A stretch of 64,000 nt of DNA from Gonocerus acuteangulatus (taxonomy: Eukaryota > Arthropoda > Insecta > Hemiptera > Coreidae): contig OX328123.1 of the NCBI GenBank assembly GCA_946811695.1, positions 119,458,015 to 119,522,014 on the forward strand, given 5' to 3'. A model generated the notes under the pieces. That model had not been told where the DNA came from. It worked only from the letters and a program-made list of their open reading frames with translations, and searched no databases. A program made the position numbers and the translations under genes. Every line of letters starts with the position of its first letter. Position 1 is the stretch's first letter. This document shows, one piece after another, positions 1 through 9,328 of the stretch.

Positions 1-7
1 ATAAGAA

Positions 8-58
8 GGTCTACGGGATATGAAGGAAAACGCGTCAAGATGACGCAGTTCCTAAGAG
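8..58. repeat. Fragment of dispersed repeat (GGATATGA...ATGACGCAG type)
   Basis: The stretch resembles 23341-23392 and 24589-24640, the ends of the two 1247-bp tandem units, and more weakly 17417-17456. All share a GGATATGAA start followed by a GCGC/GCGTC...GATGACGCAG block. It is probably the end of an unclassified dispersed repeat. Seen by eye only. Confidence 0.45.
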
Positions 59-59
59 T

Positions 60-135
60 CGAACGTTTTTTTATTGTTATTATCATTATTTTTTACGGCG
101 TATCAGCAAGTTGGCTATTGGCGCATAGTACTACT
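60..135 (-). repeat. SINE 3' tail fragment (shared GGCGC...GCGCC domain)
   Basis: Read on the minus strand this has a GCGCCAATAGCC block, then a short spacer, then TGATACGCCGTAAAAAAT and an A-rich run. The same arrangement occurs at 18400-18470 (minus), at 31475-31584 (plus) and at the 3' end of the 5S-derived SINE at 14848-15040. It looks like the 3' domain and tail of a SINE without its head. Confidence 0.5.
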
Positions 136-745
136 TTTAGCCTGGCCTTTTATAATGCCAACGCGGACGGTCTCCTATTCAGGTACCTTGTTTTAATAAA
201 ATACTCCATATTGCTTAACTTTGGTAATCTATGGGAACCGGTGAATTCAAGGTTGCTAAGCTCATTGGCATATACATTTATTAGAATATTTTCAAAAACG
301 ATAAAATAAATACATATTTGGTTTAGTATGAATAATGGATTTAAAAAAACAAAATTGTATCTTCCTAATTGGCAAAAATTGATTTATGAAGAGTATATGT
401 AAAAGCGTATAGTACAAGGGACGAGATGATACCTCAGTTGTACTGGAATTCCAGTGCTGAGAACAGTAACGTTTTTGTATCCAGGGTTTGGGAGCAGTGA
501 GGGCTTGGGGGTCGGTCCTCAGGAATTTTACAGCGAAAGGAATCTCTGTTTCGTGGTATCTCTGTTACTCGTTTTTTCCTCACAATTCATTTCTCGTTTT
601 CTCTTTAGGGTGGAGTTCAGGAACAAAAAATAATGTTTCATTTTTGATTTTTGTAAATTGATTTATTAACATCAGATAATCACTATACCATTCCAATAAT
701 ACTGCCAAGGCATCCTACTAAATATATATACGTTTCCTGGCATCA
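136..745. other. No recognisable gene
   Basis: AT-rich DNA. A G-rich patch near 480-520 is weakly like the body of the SINE at 4133-4345. I see no supported gene. Confidence 0.5.
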
Positions 746-749
746 AATG

Positions 750-950
750 TTATTTAAATTTAAACGTCTATTTAGAAATCACTCAGAATTTGAGGACAGA
801 TTATCCTGATGTTTTCACTCTTTTATATCTAGGATAAAGTTGATGCATTTTCTATTTCCCCGATGAAAAGCAGCCAACCCTAGTGTGAATCGAACTTATG
901 ACATTTGAGACAAAGTCCTCACGCTTTAGCACTCACAGCCACCCCTGTTG
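750..950 (-). mobile_element. tRNA-related SINE, family A
   Basis: On the minus strand the right end has tRNA-like promoter boxes: an A-box-like GTGAGTGCTAAAGC and a B-box-like AAGTTCGATTCAC. The body runs leftward to a tail with TTTAAATTTAAATAAC. The same order is seen at 13048-13240 and in the split copy at 38742-39325. It is a non-autonomous retroposon and codes for nothing. The promoter boxes look degenerate, so I do not call it a tRNA gene. Confidence 0.6.
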
Positions 951-954
951 ATTC

Positions 955-1385
955 CTCCCTTGAATCAAATGGTTGTTTGTAGATACTGATTATATTATAG
1001 AATATCTTGAACATTTGCCCGTAAATATGGCTTGAGAATTTACAAAATTGTACAAGAAGGACAAAATGTTGAGAGATCTTGGGGGATGTGCAGCGAGTCC
1101 CATTAGCCTGAACAGGTGTATCTGAGAATTATGTGGGTCCGTTTGCACCACCTTCTCTAACACCTAATTTCCTGGCAATTACTCTTCCACGTAATTGATA
1201 TGTTATCAACTACTTTATGGATCCCATTCCATGAGATACCAATGGGCACGGTATTATTTGAGGGGGAGAAGTTATTACTATTATTATCAATCTAAAATAT
1301 TACATCATTATTTGTCTTACATGGACGGAGAAATTTCATCTACGAATCGTGGCTGCTATTTCCTTTTAAGCCACTACTTTCTTTT

Positions 1386-1387
<2 letters not shown>
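955..1387. other. No recognisable gene
   Basis: Low-complexity AT-rich sequence. I see no supported gene. Confidence 0.5.

Positions 1388-1443
<56 letters not shown>
1388..1443. repeat. Poly-T tract (56 T)
   Basis: An uninterrupted run of about 56 T. Read on the minus strand it is a poly-A tail, as left by a retroposed copy lying to its right (1444 onward). No known family was recognised there. The open frame that crosses the run at 1195-1674 is an artefact of the homopolymer. Confidence 0.85.
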
Positions 1444-1445
<2 letters not shown>

Positions 1446-1960
1446 ATACATTAATGTTTTCCTGACAGGAGGCAACAAAAGCAATATTTCTTTGTCAAAT
1501 TATTTTATTTACTATATATTGAACATTAAATCTTTTGTATATTTTTGGCTTTCTTATGAGGGATTATTGTATAAATATTTTTATATTAGGATTTCAATTT
1601 TCGTATATTGTACATGGCTGAAATGGAAACGCACGTGGCTCTATTATATTCTGGAAGAGTGCAGTGCACGCTAAAGGTTTAATCTTCCACTGTCGTCCTT
1701 TGGGATAGGAATTGGGATTCTAGACCGTCACTAGGCCCACACAGATTATAAGAGGTATCTGGTAAAGAAAGTAATTATATACAGGTCCATACATTTTGCC
1801 ACACCAATTACCTAGTGTATCCCAAAATGAAATACTTGTATATTATCTGTCCATTCTGTGAACTTACCACCCGTTCAGCAACTAATTTTTTTATTATTTT
1901 ATCGCGAGTTTTAGAGTAGGGAAGAGAAATATAAATAGTCCGATTTGTAGGAACAGCGTT
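1444..1960. other. No recognisable gene
   Basis: Possibly the body of the minus-strand retroposed copy that ends at the poly-T tract. Nothing in it is recognisable. Confidence 0.4.
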
Positions 1961-1968
1961 CTCTCAGT

Positions 1969-2856
1969 CAGAGTTGGGCAAACGTTAGCGCGCGCTAAAA
2001 GCTGATACCTCTCCGCTAATTTAGCGAAACTGTAGAAAGCCAGCGCTAATAATTAGCGGTTAGCGGCGGCAGTGCGCTAACCGCTAATCTATTTATGAAA
2101 TATCGCAATTGCTAATAGCTTAAGCTATAGTTACAACATTTTGTCTCCTCAAAGTTCACTTCCGGTCTGCTCTGAGCAACCTCACTCCTTGTACTCCTGT
2201 GGCTTCCGGGTCACCAAAATTACTCCTGGACAGTTTCCGGATGAATCTGGACAACTTTTGGCCACTTCCGGGTTCCCAAAATGGCTTCCGGGTCACCAAA
2301 ATTACGCCTGGACAATTTCCGGATGAATCTGGACAATTCGGACCACTTCCGATTTCACTTCCGGTTGCTTAAGATTACTTCCGGGTCACTGCCGGTTGAC
2401 CTCCGGTCTATCATGAGTGCCTGGAAAGCCCTGGGGTACTTCCGGAAACGACCCAGGGATGAATATAGGACCGGAAGTAACCTAGATTAAGGAGTGCCAG
2501 TGTGCCATTGTCTGTGAGTGACCGGAAGTAAGCCAGATCGAGCAGGAGTTACCCAGTGATAGGCATGAGTCGACCGGAAGTAACCGAAATTGACATTGAT
2601 GTGATCGTAAATCCTGTAGATTGAAGCGGAAGTGGAACAGGAGTGAGGTTGCTCAGAGAGCGGAAGTGAACTTTGAGGTGTCAAAATGTTGTAACTATAG
2701 CTTAAGCTATCAGAAATTACGATATTTCATAAATAGATTAGAGGTTAGCGCACTGCCGCCGCTAACCGCTAATTATTGGTGCTGGCTTTCTACAGTTTCG
2801 CTAAATTAGCGGAGAGGTATCAGCTTTTAGCGCGCGCTAACGTTTGCCCAACTCTG
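1969..2856. mobile_element. hAT-type foldback MITE with long terminal inverted repeats
   Basis: The ends are CAGAGTTGGGCAAACG and its complement, with inverted arms of about 200 bp (1969-2175 and 2645-2856). The arms contain GTTAGCGCGCGCTAA and a CCGCTAA motif. The flanks 1961-1968 (CTCTCAGT) and 2857-2864 (GTCTCAGT) match at 7 of 8 bases, which fits the 8-bp target duplication of hAT transposons; hAT ends usually begin CAG. No transposase is encoded, so it is non-autonomous. The middle is relatively GC-rich and carries many CCGGAAGT-type sites in mirrored orientation. Confidence 0.75.
2150..2670. repeat. Mirrored array of ACTTCCGG / CCGGAAGT sites
   Basis: The left half has about a dozen CTTCCGG or TTTCCGG sites in one orientation (near 2158, 2201, 2234, 2263, 2285, 2318, 2345, 2358, 2376 and 2438). 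The right half has CGGAAGT in the opposite orientation (near 2472, 2522, 2574, 2628 and 2660). The switch is near 2440-2470. A roughly 84-bp piece with GGCTTCCGGGTCACCAAAAT is present twice (2201 and 2285). Subterminal transposase-binding repeats would look like this; so would a cluster of ETS-type sites. Confidence 0.7.
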
Positions 2857-2864
2857 GTCTCAGT

Positions 2865-4130
2865 ACGAATCTCATCAGTACAATCCCATGTTTGGTGGTA
2901 ATCTTTTTGCTGGCCATATACCTTCAGTTCAAATCTCAAGGCCGGGACTGCATGATTTGGCCTCAATGTTTATACTGTACGGGTCTATCACTCACACGAT
3001 AAGTTATTAAACTTATAACGATAAGAAGCTCACTTATGAACTTGATATTTTCCCCTTCAAACAATCTGGGTTCCATGAATATGTGGTTTTATATTACAAA
3101 GCGTTGTAACATTTAAGGACGGTGGAAAATATTTTCAAGCCCTGAAAGCACCTCCTTCGAAAGGAGAAACAATTTGAAGAAAAATAATGTGTAAGACTTG
3201 TGGAGTTCTTTAATACAGGGTGGTGTTGAAAAATTAGATGGATGTACATCCCAAAGATTTATCTCAGAGAGCACTCATTGCTAGGATGAAATCAAGACGA
3301 GTGCTTTTAGAGTGATTAAACAAAAGTTTTTACCAGAAGGAGCTCGTCCTGTACTAAATATTTCCTCTTGAAAAGCTTGCGGGAAACGCGGTTTGAATAT
3401 TTCCCTGTTCACCTAATCTGTAAAATATTTTTGTGTTAAAAAATACTAAGGATCGCGTTAACGTTGCATATTTTTACTTTGCTTCTTGAAAAACACTTGA
3501 CGTATTAATTTGTCTTATTATCAAGGAATAGCACTGAAGAAAGTGTTTATTTATAAATAATTTCTGTAAAATAGTCTATTTGTTCTAATTTATGCCAAGT
3601 GATAACTGTGAGATTAGGTCTATTAAATCGCACAATTTGGAACACAAGAATCCAACAAAAAATATGCTTTCTTATTTCATATTGAAAACACTGTTTTTTC
3701 AATGTGCAGTAAAAAAGAAGTGGGCAGGTAAAAAAAAATATTTTTAAAGTTTTTCTTATCAGCCTATGTAATTGTAAAGAGAAAATAATGGTTTTCAATC
3801 TATAAATGTAAATTGTTGAGAGTTTCTTTTAAATTTAATTAGCATTTTTTTTTATGTCAACTGAACATATCCATATTGTTAAGTGTAGGTAGCCAATACA
3901 TTACCTTTACAACAATAAATTATACGAAATCCTTTGAACGCAGCTAAATATTTTATGTTGCTGACACCAATGACAGATTAAAGTTCATGAGTACCTTTTG
4001 ATGAGTACCTTCAATGAAAACGTAGAAGTTTCCCAGTGTAGAAGTGCCAAAAGACTTAACATACACATAATGTAAAGACACATTTATATATACCAGAATT
4101 TATTAAGAGATTATTACAGGATGGTTACAG
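2865..4130. other. No recognisable gene
   Basis: AT-rich sequence. I see no supported coding, RNA or repeat feature. Confidence 0.5.
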
Positions 4131-4132
4131 GA

Positions 4133-4345
4133 ATAATGCTCTATTTTTGGGTTTGGGAGCGAGGTTAGTTCGAGGATTGGATTCGCCATCCCTGGCCGGC
4201 TCTAGGCCCGCCCAGCGCGGAGCATAGTACTGACCATACTATCTCCCTAATAATGTGCTCTATGGTCAGGAATCAGATTCCGCCGCAGTATGTGCCCCTT
4301 AGGGTCCTTGTGACCTGCTTCAGGAATGGTGATTTTGTGTTTAGA
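4133..4345 (+). mobile_element. SINE family B body, head missing
   Basis: Similar to the body of the SINE at 36285-36550. Both have a GGATTCG-type start, a CTAGGCC/CCCAGC block, a TAATACTGAC...ACTATCTCC block, an AATCAGAT block and a CAGTAT...CCCC end. The tRNA-like head seen at 36287-36362 is not recognisable here, so the copy is 5' truncated or diverged. Confidence 0.5.
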
Positions 4346-4532
4346 TTATCAATATCGCCCATAACTCATTTCTTTATGACGTAGGTACGCGGAAGGCAGG
4401 TAATGAAGGAGATTACTGAGCAGTTAAGTTAATTTTGTCATGAAAACGCCATATGTGTAACTCAGGTGACCGGGAATACATTTCCAATCATTGCTGAGTA
4501 TTACTCCTGTAAGGAGTAATTTAAATTAAATG

Positions 4533-4536
4533 GTAT
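4533..4536. repeat. Target-site duplication GTAT (left)
   Basis: GTAT immediately left of the element, repeated at 8814-8817. Confidence 0.8.
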
Positions 4537-4667
4537 TGTTAAGTGTATAGGATTTACAACTTACAAGAACGATTTGCAGTTTTCAATTCCGAGAGAACAC
4601 TTAATAATGTTTTATTTATTTTGAAAACATGTGTTTTTTTTTGGGGGGTTATCTGATAACCGCTACA
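4537..4667 (-). repeat. 3' LTR of Gypsy element (131 bp)
   Basis: Base-for-base the same by eye as 8683-8813. On the element's own strand it starts TGTAGCGG and ends CTTAACA, and it contains AATAAATAAAA as a likely polyadenylation signal. The last codon of the pol frame lies just inside it. Confidence 0.92.
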
Positions 4668-7254
4668 GGATTCCCCTCCCAGATGACGGAGTCAGAGAAG
4701 CTGACTGTGAAACTCGTTTCACGGTTCTCCCGGAACGGGTCCTGTAGGGCTCTTGAGTTGGCGGTGGCGTTTGAGACTGCGTTTTTGGGAGAACTGGTGG
4801 TGTGTCCTGAGTCTGTTCGGATGGAAGAAACGCAGGCTTAAGCCGGTCTATCGATATGGTGGCTTGGCGGCCTGGGAGTTGCACTTCGAAGTACTTGTCG
4901 TGTCGTTGGAGAACTCTGTGTGGTCCGGAGTATGGTGGTGTCAGCGGACGTCGGGCACAGTCTTCCCTGATGAACACATGCGTGCAGTTCTGCAACTCCT
5001 GGTGTACGTAGGTCTTCTTAGTGCTCTCCTTATACTCGGCTGGTCGAAGGGTGCGAAGATGTTCCTTCAGCTCCTGCAGTAGTACGTGTGGATCTTCCGC
5101 GGTCGTGTGTTGCTCCAAGAATTCGCCTGGCAATCTTATGGGACAACCGTAGACTGCTTCAGCTATGCTCGATGAAGTATCATCTCGCAGGCTGGCTCTG
5201 AGTCCGTGGAGTACGGTTGGCAATATGCGGGTCCAGTTGTTGCTGTCAAGGTGTGCTGTAATGGCGGCTTTGAGTGTCCGGTGCCATCGTTCTATGCATC
5301 CGTTAGCTTGGGGATGATAAGCAGTTGTGCGACCTTTCTCGATTCCCAGAAGCGAAGTCAGCTGATGAAAAAGCTGGGATTCATATTGCCGGCCTTGGTC
5401 GGTGGTTATTCTTGAGGGAACGCCGAATCGGCAGATCCAACCAGTGTAGAATGCGCTTGAGACGGTTTCGGCTGTGATGTCACGTAATGGTATTCCTTCT
5501 GTCCATCTGGTTTGACGGTCTATCATCGTGAGACAGTAACGGTGGCCGTCGGAGGGTGGTAGTGGGCCAATTAAATCTAAGTGGACATGCTGAAAGCGAG
5601 TGGCAGCTGGGAATGTTCCAGGAGGTGCATGGGTATGCCGGTTTATCTTACTCTTCTGGCAAGCGATACAGCACTTAGCCCAATCAGCTACTTCCTTATT
5701 CATGTTTGGCCAGAAATATCGCTCTGCTACCATTTTCCGTGTTGTCCGGACGCCAGGATGACTTAAGGTGTGCACCTTGACGAAATCACTGTGCCTGAAG
5801 TTCTTCGGGAGATATGGCCTTGCCTTGCTTGTTGACATCTCACAGAGAAGGGTCTTGTCAGTGCCAGGAATTTTGATGGCTCTAAAGGTTAGGTTAGTTT
5901 GTTCCTGTAGTCGGCTGATCTCATGGTCTTCTTGTTGGGCTAAAGAAAGGGCGACAAAATCGTCTGGAGTTTGGATTTCAGCAATCCTTGATAGGGAATC
6001 GGCAACAATGTTTTCCCTGCCTGGACTATAGATGATTGTAGTGGTGAATTGGCTAATGTAAGTTAGCCAACGGATGCGGAGAGGTGAAGTAGATTCAGGC
6101 TTTTGAGTGAAAGCATGAGCTAATGGGCGATGATCTGTGATGTTTGAGAAAACTCGGCCTTCCAGTTGAGGTTGAAGATGTTTGATGGCCTTGTATATAG
6201 CCAGAAGCTCCCTGTCGTAGACAGAGTAATTCTTCTGCGCTTTATTGAGTGCTAACGAGAAAAAGCTTAGAGGATGCCATTTGTTATCCTGTTTTTGTTG
6301 TAAGACAGCGCCTAGACCGACGTCAGATGCGTCGCATGCGAGTGAGATCTCTGCGTCTGGGTTCGGATGGACGAGCTCAGTTGCTTCAGCAAGGTTCTTC
6401 TTGGTGTCTTCGAAAGCCTTGAGCGTTTCTTCGTTCCAATTGATTGGAGTTTTGTCATTTTTCTTGACCTGATGGAGAAGTCCGTTGAGAGGTTGTTGGA
6501 TTGATGCTGCGTGGCGAAGACAAGGTCGGTAGAAATTCACCATGCCCATAAAGTGCCGAAGTTCTCGAACGTCCTTGGGAAGTGGGAATTCTAGGACAGC
6601 CTTAACTTTGTCTTCCAGAGGTGTGATGCCAGATGGTGTTAGATGGAATCCAAGGAAATCGAGCTGTGGGACACCGAAGACGCATTTCGATGGGTTCACA
6701 GCGATGCCGTTCATGTCGAGACGACGAAGTACTTCTCTGATGTGAGCTTTATGTTGTTCCTCGTTGTCCGAAGCGATCAAGAAGTCGTCAAGAAACTTGA
6801 AGAGAAAGGGTAGGTCTCGGAATTGGTTGTCGACGAAACGCTGGAAGCTTTGACCTGCGTTCTTCAGTCCAAAACTCATCCTGTTGTATTCAATAAGGCC
6901 AAATGGGGTAATAATGGCAGTTTTCTCTCGATCTTCTACTGCTATCGGTATATGATAGTAAGCCTTGCGGAGATCTATTTTGGAGAAGATATTCTTGCCA
7001 TGTATCTCCATTGTGAAGTCTCGAAGATTGGGTATTCCATATCGATCGGGAATAGTGATGGCGTTCAGGGCTCGATAGTCTCCACACAATCGGAGAGTAC
7101 CATCTTTTTTCTTCACTACGTGTAGTGGACTGGACCATGGACTTTTGGAAGGTTGGCATATTCCGCTGTCGATGAGCTCCTGGATCTCCTTCTTGACTTC
7201 CTGGTAAATTCCTGGAGGCAAACGGCGGCATTTAGCCGTGACAGGTCGTCCTTC
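4663..7254 (-). pseudogene. pol: Gypsy pol: reverse transcriptase, RNase H and integrase
   Basis: The open part, counted from the TTG codon at 7221, is 852 residues. In order it has RT with GDYRALN (47-53), a catalytic D at 83, the SFGLKNA block (116-122) and the catalytic FLDD (143-146). RNase H follows with ACDASD (295-300), YDRELL (335-340) and TDHRPLAH (362-369). Integrase has a zinc finger using H484, H488, C518 and C521, then a catalytic triad at D549, D608 and E644 with the 35-residue spacing expected of DDE integrases. A GPY/F-like SGPHRVL and an RTRSGR motif lie near the end. All catalytic residues are present. The conserved residues just ahead of the RT are readable up to about 7254, but the protease frame to the right is out of register with this frame. 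I infer a small indel near 7250-7260 rather than a natural start; programmed frameshifting is less likely because no slippery run is visible there. Confidence 0.9.
4668..4680 (-). other. Polypurine tract
   Basis: On the minus strand GGGAGGGGAATCC abuts the 3' LTR, the position where plus-strand DNA synthesis is primed in LTR elements. Confidence 0.7.
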
Positions 7255-7771
7255 GGTCTATATGATGCTCCACTGTTGAATTGGATGGTCCACGGATTGG
7301 AGTGGCCTGAGTGACGGTAGGGAATTCACCTAGGATGCGGGCAAATCGATTATCGGCTGGAAAGATGGAGAAGGTTGGTATTTCTGCTGAGGATATGGTA
7401 CCTACAATGCTACGTCCTGAGTGCTGGTCGATCAGTCTCCTGTTTCTTAAGTCCACAGTAAGCTGATGCCAGTAGAGAAAATCAGCACCTAATATAGCCT
7501 TGGCGACGTCGGCTAAGACAAAGGTCCTCTTGAGAGGTTTTCTGAGTCCTAAGTCGACATATCGAGTGATTTCACCGAAGGTTGGAATCGGGGAGTTGTT
7601 GGCTGCTATTAAGGTGAAATCAGATGGAGTCTTACGCCGTCCTTTGGGCACAGGGAGAAGAGATATGCATGCTCCTGTGTCAATGAGGAAGGGCTGACCA
7701 GTGGTTCTGTCCGTCAGAAATAGGCGGCGGTGCTGCTGGGTTGTGAAAGTTTCCGCCGCAACTTTCACATT
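7232..7771 (-). CDS. Gypsy aspartic protease region
   Basis: The frame is open from 8005 down to a TAA at 7232-7234. Protease-like sequence starts about where gag ends (near 7770). It has the active-site IDTGA (residues 108-112 of the 257-residue open frame), followed by SLLPV and later AILGADFL, matching the DTG and ILG-D motifs of retropepsins. It lies in a different frame from gag, as expected if it is reached by ribosomal frameshifting near the gag end. The upstream half of the open frame is out-of-frame gag sequence. At its 3' end the frame runs into TAA instead of continuing into RT, so the protease is cut off from the rest of pol in this copy. Confidence 0.8.
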   Translation of the reverse strand, partial: NVKVAAETFTTQQHRRLFLTDRTTGQPFLIDTGACISLLPVPKGRRKTPSDFTLIAANNSPIPTFGEITRYVDLGLRKPLKRTFVLADVAKAILGADFLYWHQLTVDLRNRRLIDQHSGRSIVGTISSAEIPTFSIFPADNRFARILGEFPTVTQATPIRGPSNSTVEHHIDRRTTCHG

Positions 7772-8628
7772 TCCGAGTTTAAAGCTGGCTCTTCGGATTT
7801 CCAGTTGCAAGGTTGTGTGCAGCGTCGGGCTTTCTCGCGGAATCTCTGGTGGTAATAGCAGGTATCGCGCGACTGGGATCGAGGGAGATTGTCTTGATTC
7901 CGGCTGCTGCTGGAGCTTCTTTCGCGGTTCTTCATCTTCAGAAAGCGTAGGATCTCGTCTACGTCGCGGCGTAGAGCTCCGAAATCTTCGGATGGGTGCT
8001 CTCATCTGTTCGTGACTGATGTGGTAGTTGCGGAAGACTTGATTGGGCGAGGTTCTGACATGTCTCGAATAGCGTACGTTTCAGCTGACGGGGATACCTC
8101 CAAGATCTTGTCGGCTACTTCTGCCAGTTTTTGGATGTCAGTGTGGCCTGTGGAAATGAGGATGGGACGAATTCGTGGGGGTAAATTCTTCATCCACAGG
8201 GTGCTAATAAATCCGTTTGATACATCGGAGCCAGCTAATTGTTGTATTTTTCTGAGGAGCTGTGAAGGAGTCTGGTCTCCGAGTGGCATTTCTTCTAACA
8301 GCTTGCTAATTCTACGTGTTTCGGATTCTCCGAACGTGGTGATGAGCCTAGCTTTAAGGTCCTCGTATGGTTGCTCAGTCGGTTGGAGGACGATATCTGA
8401 GACTTGGCTAAGAACATCCAGATCGAGATTCGGTATGACGAGCTGGAATTTTTTTAGGCTCGATGTTACGCGGGATGTCGCAAATACAGCCTCGATCGTC
8501 GCGAACCATAAAGTCGGGTTCTGTTTCCAGAATGTCGGTAGTCTTGAACTCGGCCCTTGGTAGAAACTAACCTCAGGCTGGGTTTCATGGAGATCTGTAT
8601 CGGACGTAGATGAGTTTTTTTTGGACAT
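7765..8628 (-). pseudogene. gag: Gypsy gag with an in-frame TGA
   Basis: The frame begins with ATG at 8626-8628 and is open for 208 residues to TGA at 8002-8004. This part has an LPTFWKQNPTLWF segment and a LSQVSDIV-PTEQPYEDLKARLI segment typical of the capsid-like region of invertebrate Gypsy elements. The same frame continues past the TGA for about 78 codons and ends at 7765. It contains a CHCC zinc finger at about 7807-7860 (CYYHQRF then C and C, spacing C-x2-H-x9-C-x3-C). That finger type is typical of CsRn1-clade gag proteins, which makes the TGA a nonsense change (CGA to TGA is one plausible route) rather than the natural end. Readthrough is an alternative I cannot exclude. Confidence 0.82.
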
Positions 8629-8671
8629 GACGAACGGCGAGAAGTGAAATCAGAAGTATTGTTCAATATCA

Positions 8672-8681
8672 GGGGTCACCA
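8672..8681 (-). other. Primer-binding site, tRNA-Trp type
   Basis: On the minus strand TGGTGACCCC lies one base inside the 5' LTR. It is complementary to a tRNA ending GGGGTCACCA, as animal tRNA-Trp does. The match stops after about 10 bases. Confidence 0.75.
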
Positions 8682-8682
8682 A

Positions 8683-8813
8683 TGTTAAGTGTATAGGATT
8701 TACAACTTACAAGAACGATTTGCAGTTTTCAATTCCGAGAGAACACTTAATAATGTTTTATTTATTTTGAAAACATGTGTTTTTTTTTGGGGGGTTATCT
8801 GATAACCGCTACA
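8683..8813 (-). repeat. 5' LTR of Gypsy element (131 bp)
   Basis: Identical by eye to 4537-4667. It should carry the promoter of the element; no canonical TATA box stands out. Confidence 0.92.
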
Positions 8814-8817
8814 GTAT

Positions 8818-9325
8818 ATACAATAAATGTACAATTTATTACGAGGAATCAATAACTGGTTTTTAATTACTTCCCTTAAATACAATTTTCATGATGTTTT
8901 CCCTTTCGAGTTAAATCACTCAACGTTAGTGAAATGTAAAATCTCACAGTAAAATAAACTACCAAAGAGAAATGAGGCGAAGTGAAATCAAAAATTGTTA
9001 TTTTACAAAGTTTCGGACACCAGATGGTCGTTGGTCTTATGATGTGAAAACTACGTGCTTAGGATTGTAAGTTAAATTCCCACTTTTTTTTTGTAAGGAA
9101 GTATAGTGTAAGAGATATCCTTCATTAGTAGAAAACAAGTATAAACTTGCATCATATTTGTATTAGGAGTTTAAAAATTAGTTTTTTGCATGGCTCATGA
9201 ATTCGTATGATCGAGAAGTTCTGTGCTCTAAGCAAACGAAAAAATTATTCACAGGTTAAAAATATATCTGATATTTCGAACAATATATCTTAGACTTTGT
9301 TTAGCATCTGTAATAAATATTTATG
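8818..9325. other. No recognisable gene
   Basis: AT-rich flank between the Gypsy element and the LINE. Nothing recognised. Confidence 0.5.
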
Positions 9326-9328
9326 ATA

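Larger units (their letters stand above)
4537..8813 (-). mobile_element. Gypsy (Ty3-like) LTR retrotransposon, CsRn1-like, full length with lesions
   Basis: A 4277-bp element on the minus strand, bounded by identical 131-bp LTRs that start TG and end CA, with a GTAT target duplication at 4533-4536 and 8814-8817. Order in transcription: LTR, primer site complementary to the 3' end of tRNA-Trp, gag, protease, reverse transcriptase, RNase H, integrase with a GPY/F region, polypurine tract, LTR. The CHCC zinc finger in gag and the tRNA-Trp-type primer site are hallmarks of the CsRn1/Kabuki clade. No env gene is present. Identical LTRs imply a recent insertion, yet gag has an in-frame TGA and the protease and RT frames are out of register, so this copy probably cannot make its full protein set unaided. 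Confidence 0.92.

Noticed and set aside
1195..1674. 159-codon open frame
   Set aside because: It passes through a 56-base T run that gives polyphenylalanine, and it has no motif elsewhere.
4629..8563. Plus-strand open frames across the Gypsy element
   Set aside because: They are antisense to pol and gag, which have clear catalytic motifs on the minus strand.
4537..8813. Endogenous retrovirus with env
   Set aside because: Integrase is followed directly by the polypurine tract and LTR; there is no room for or trace of an env gene.
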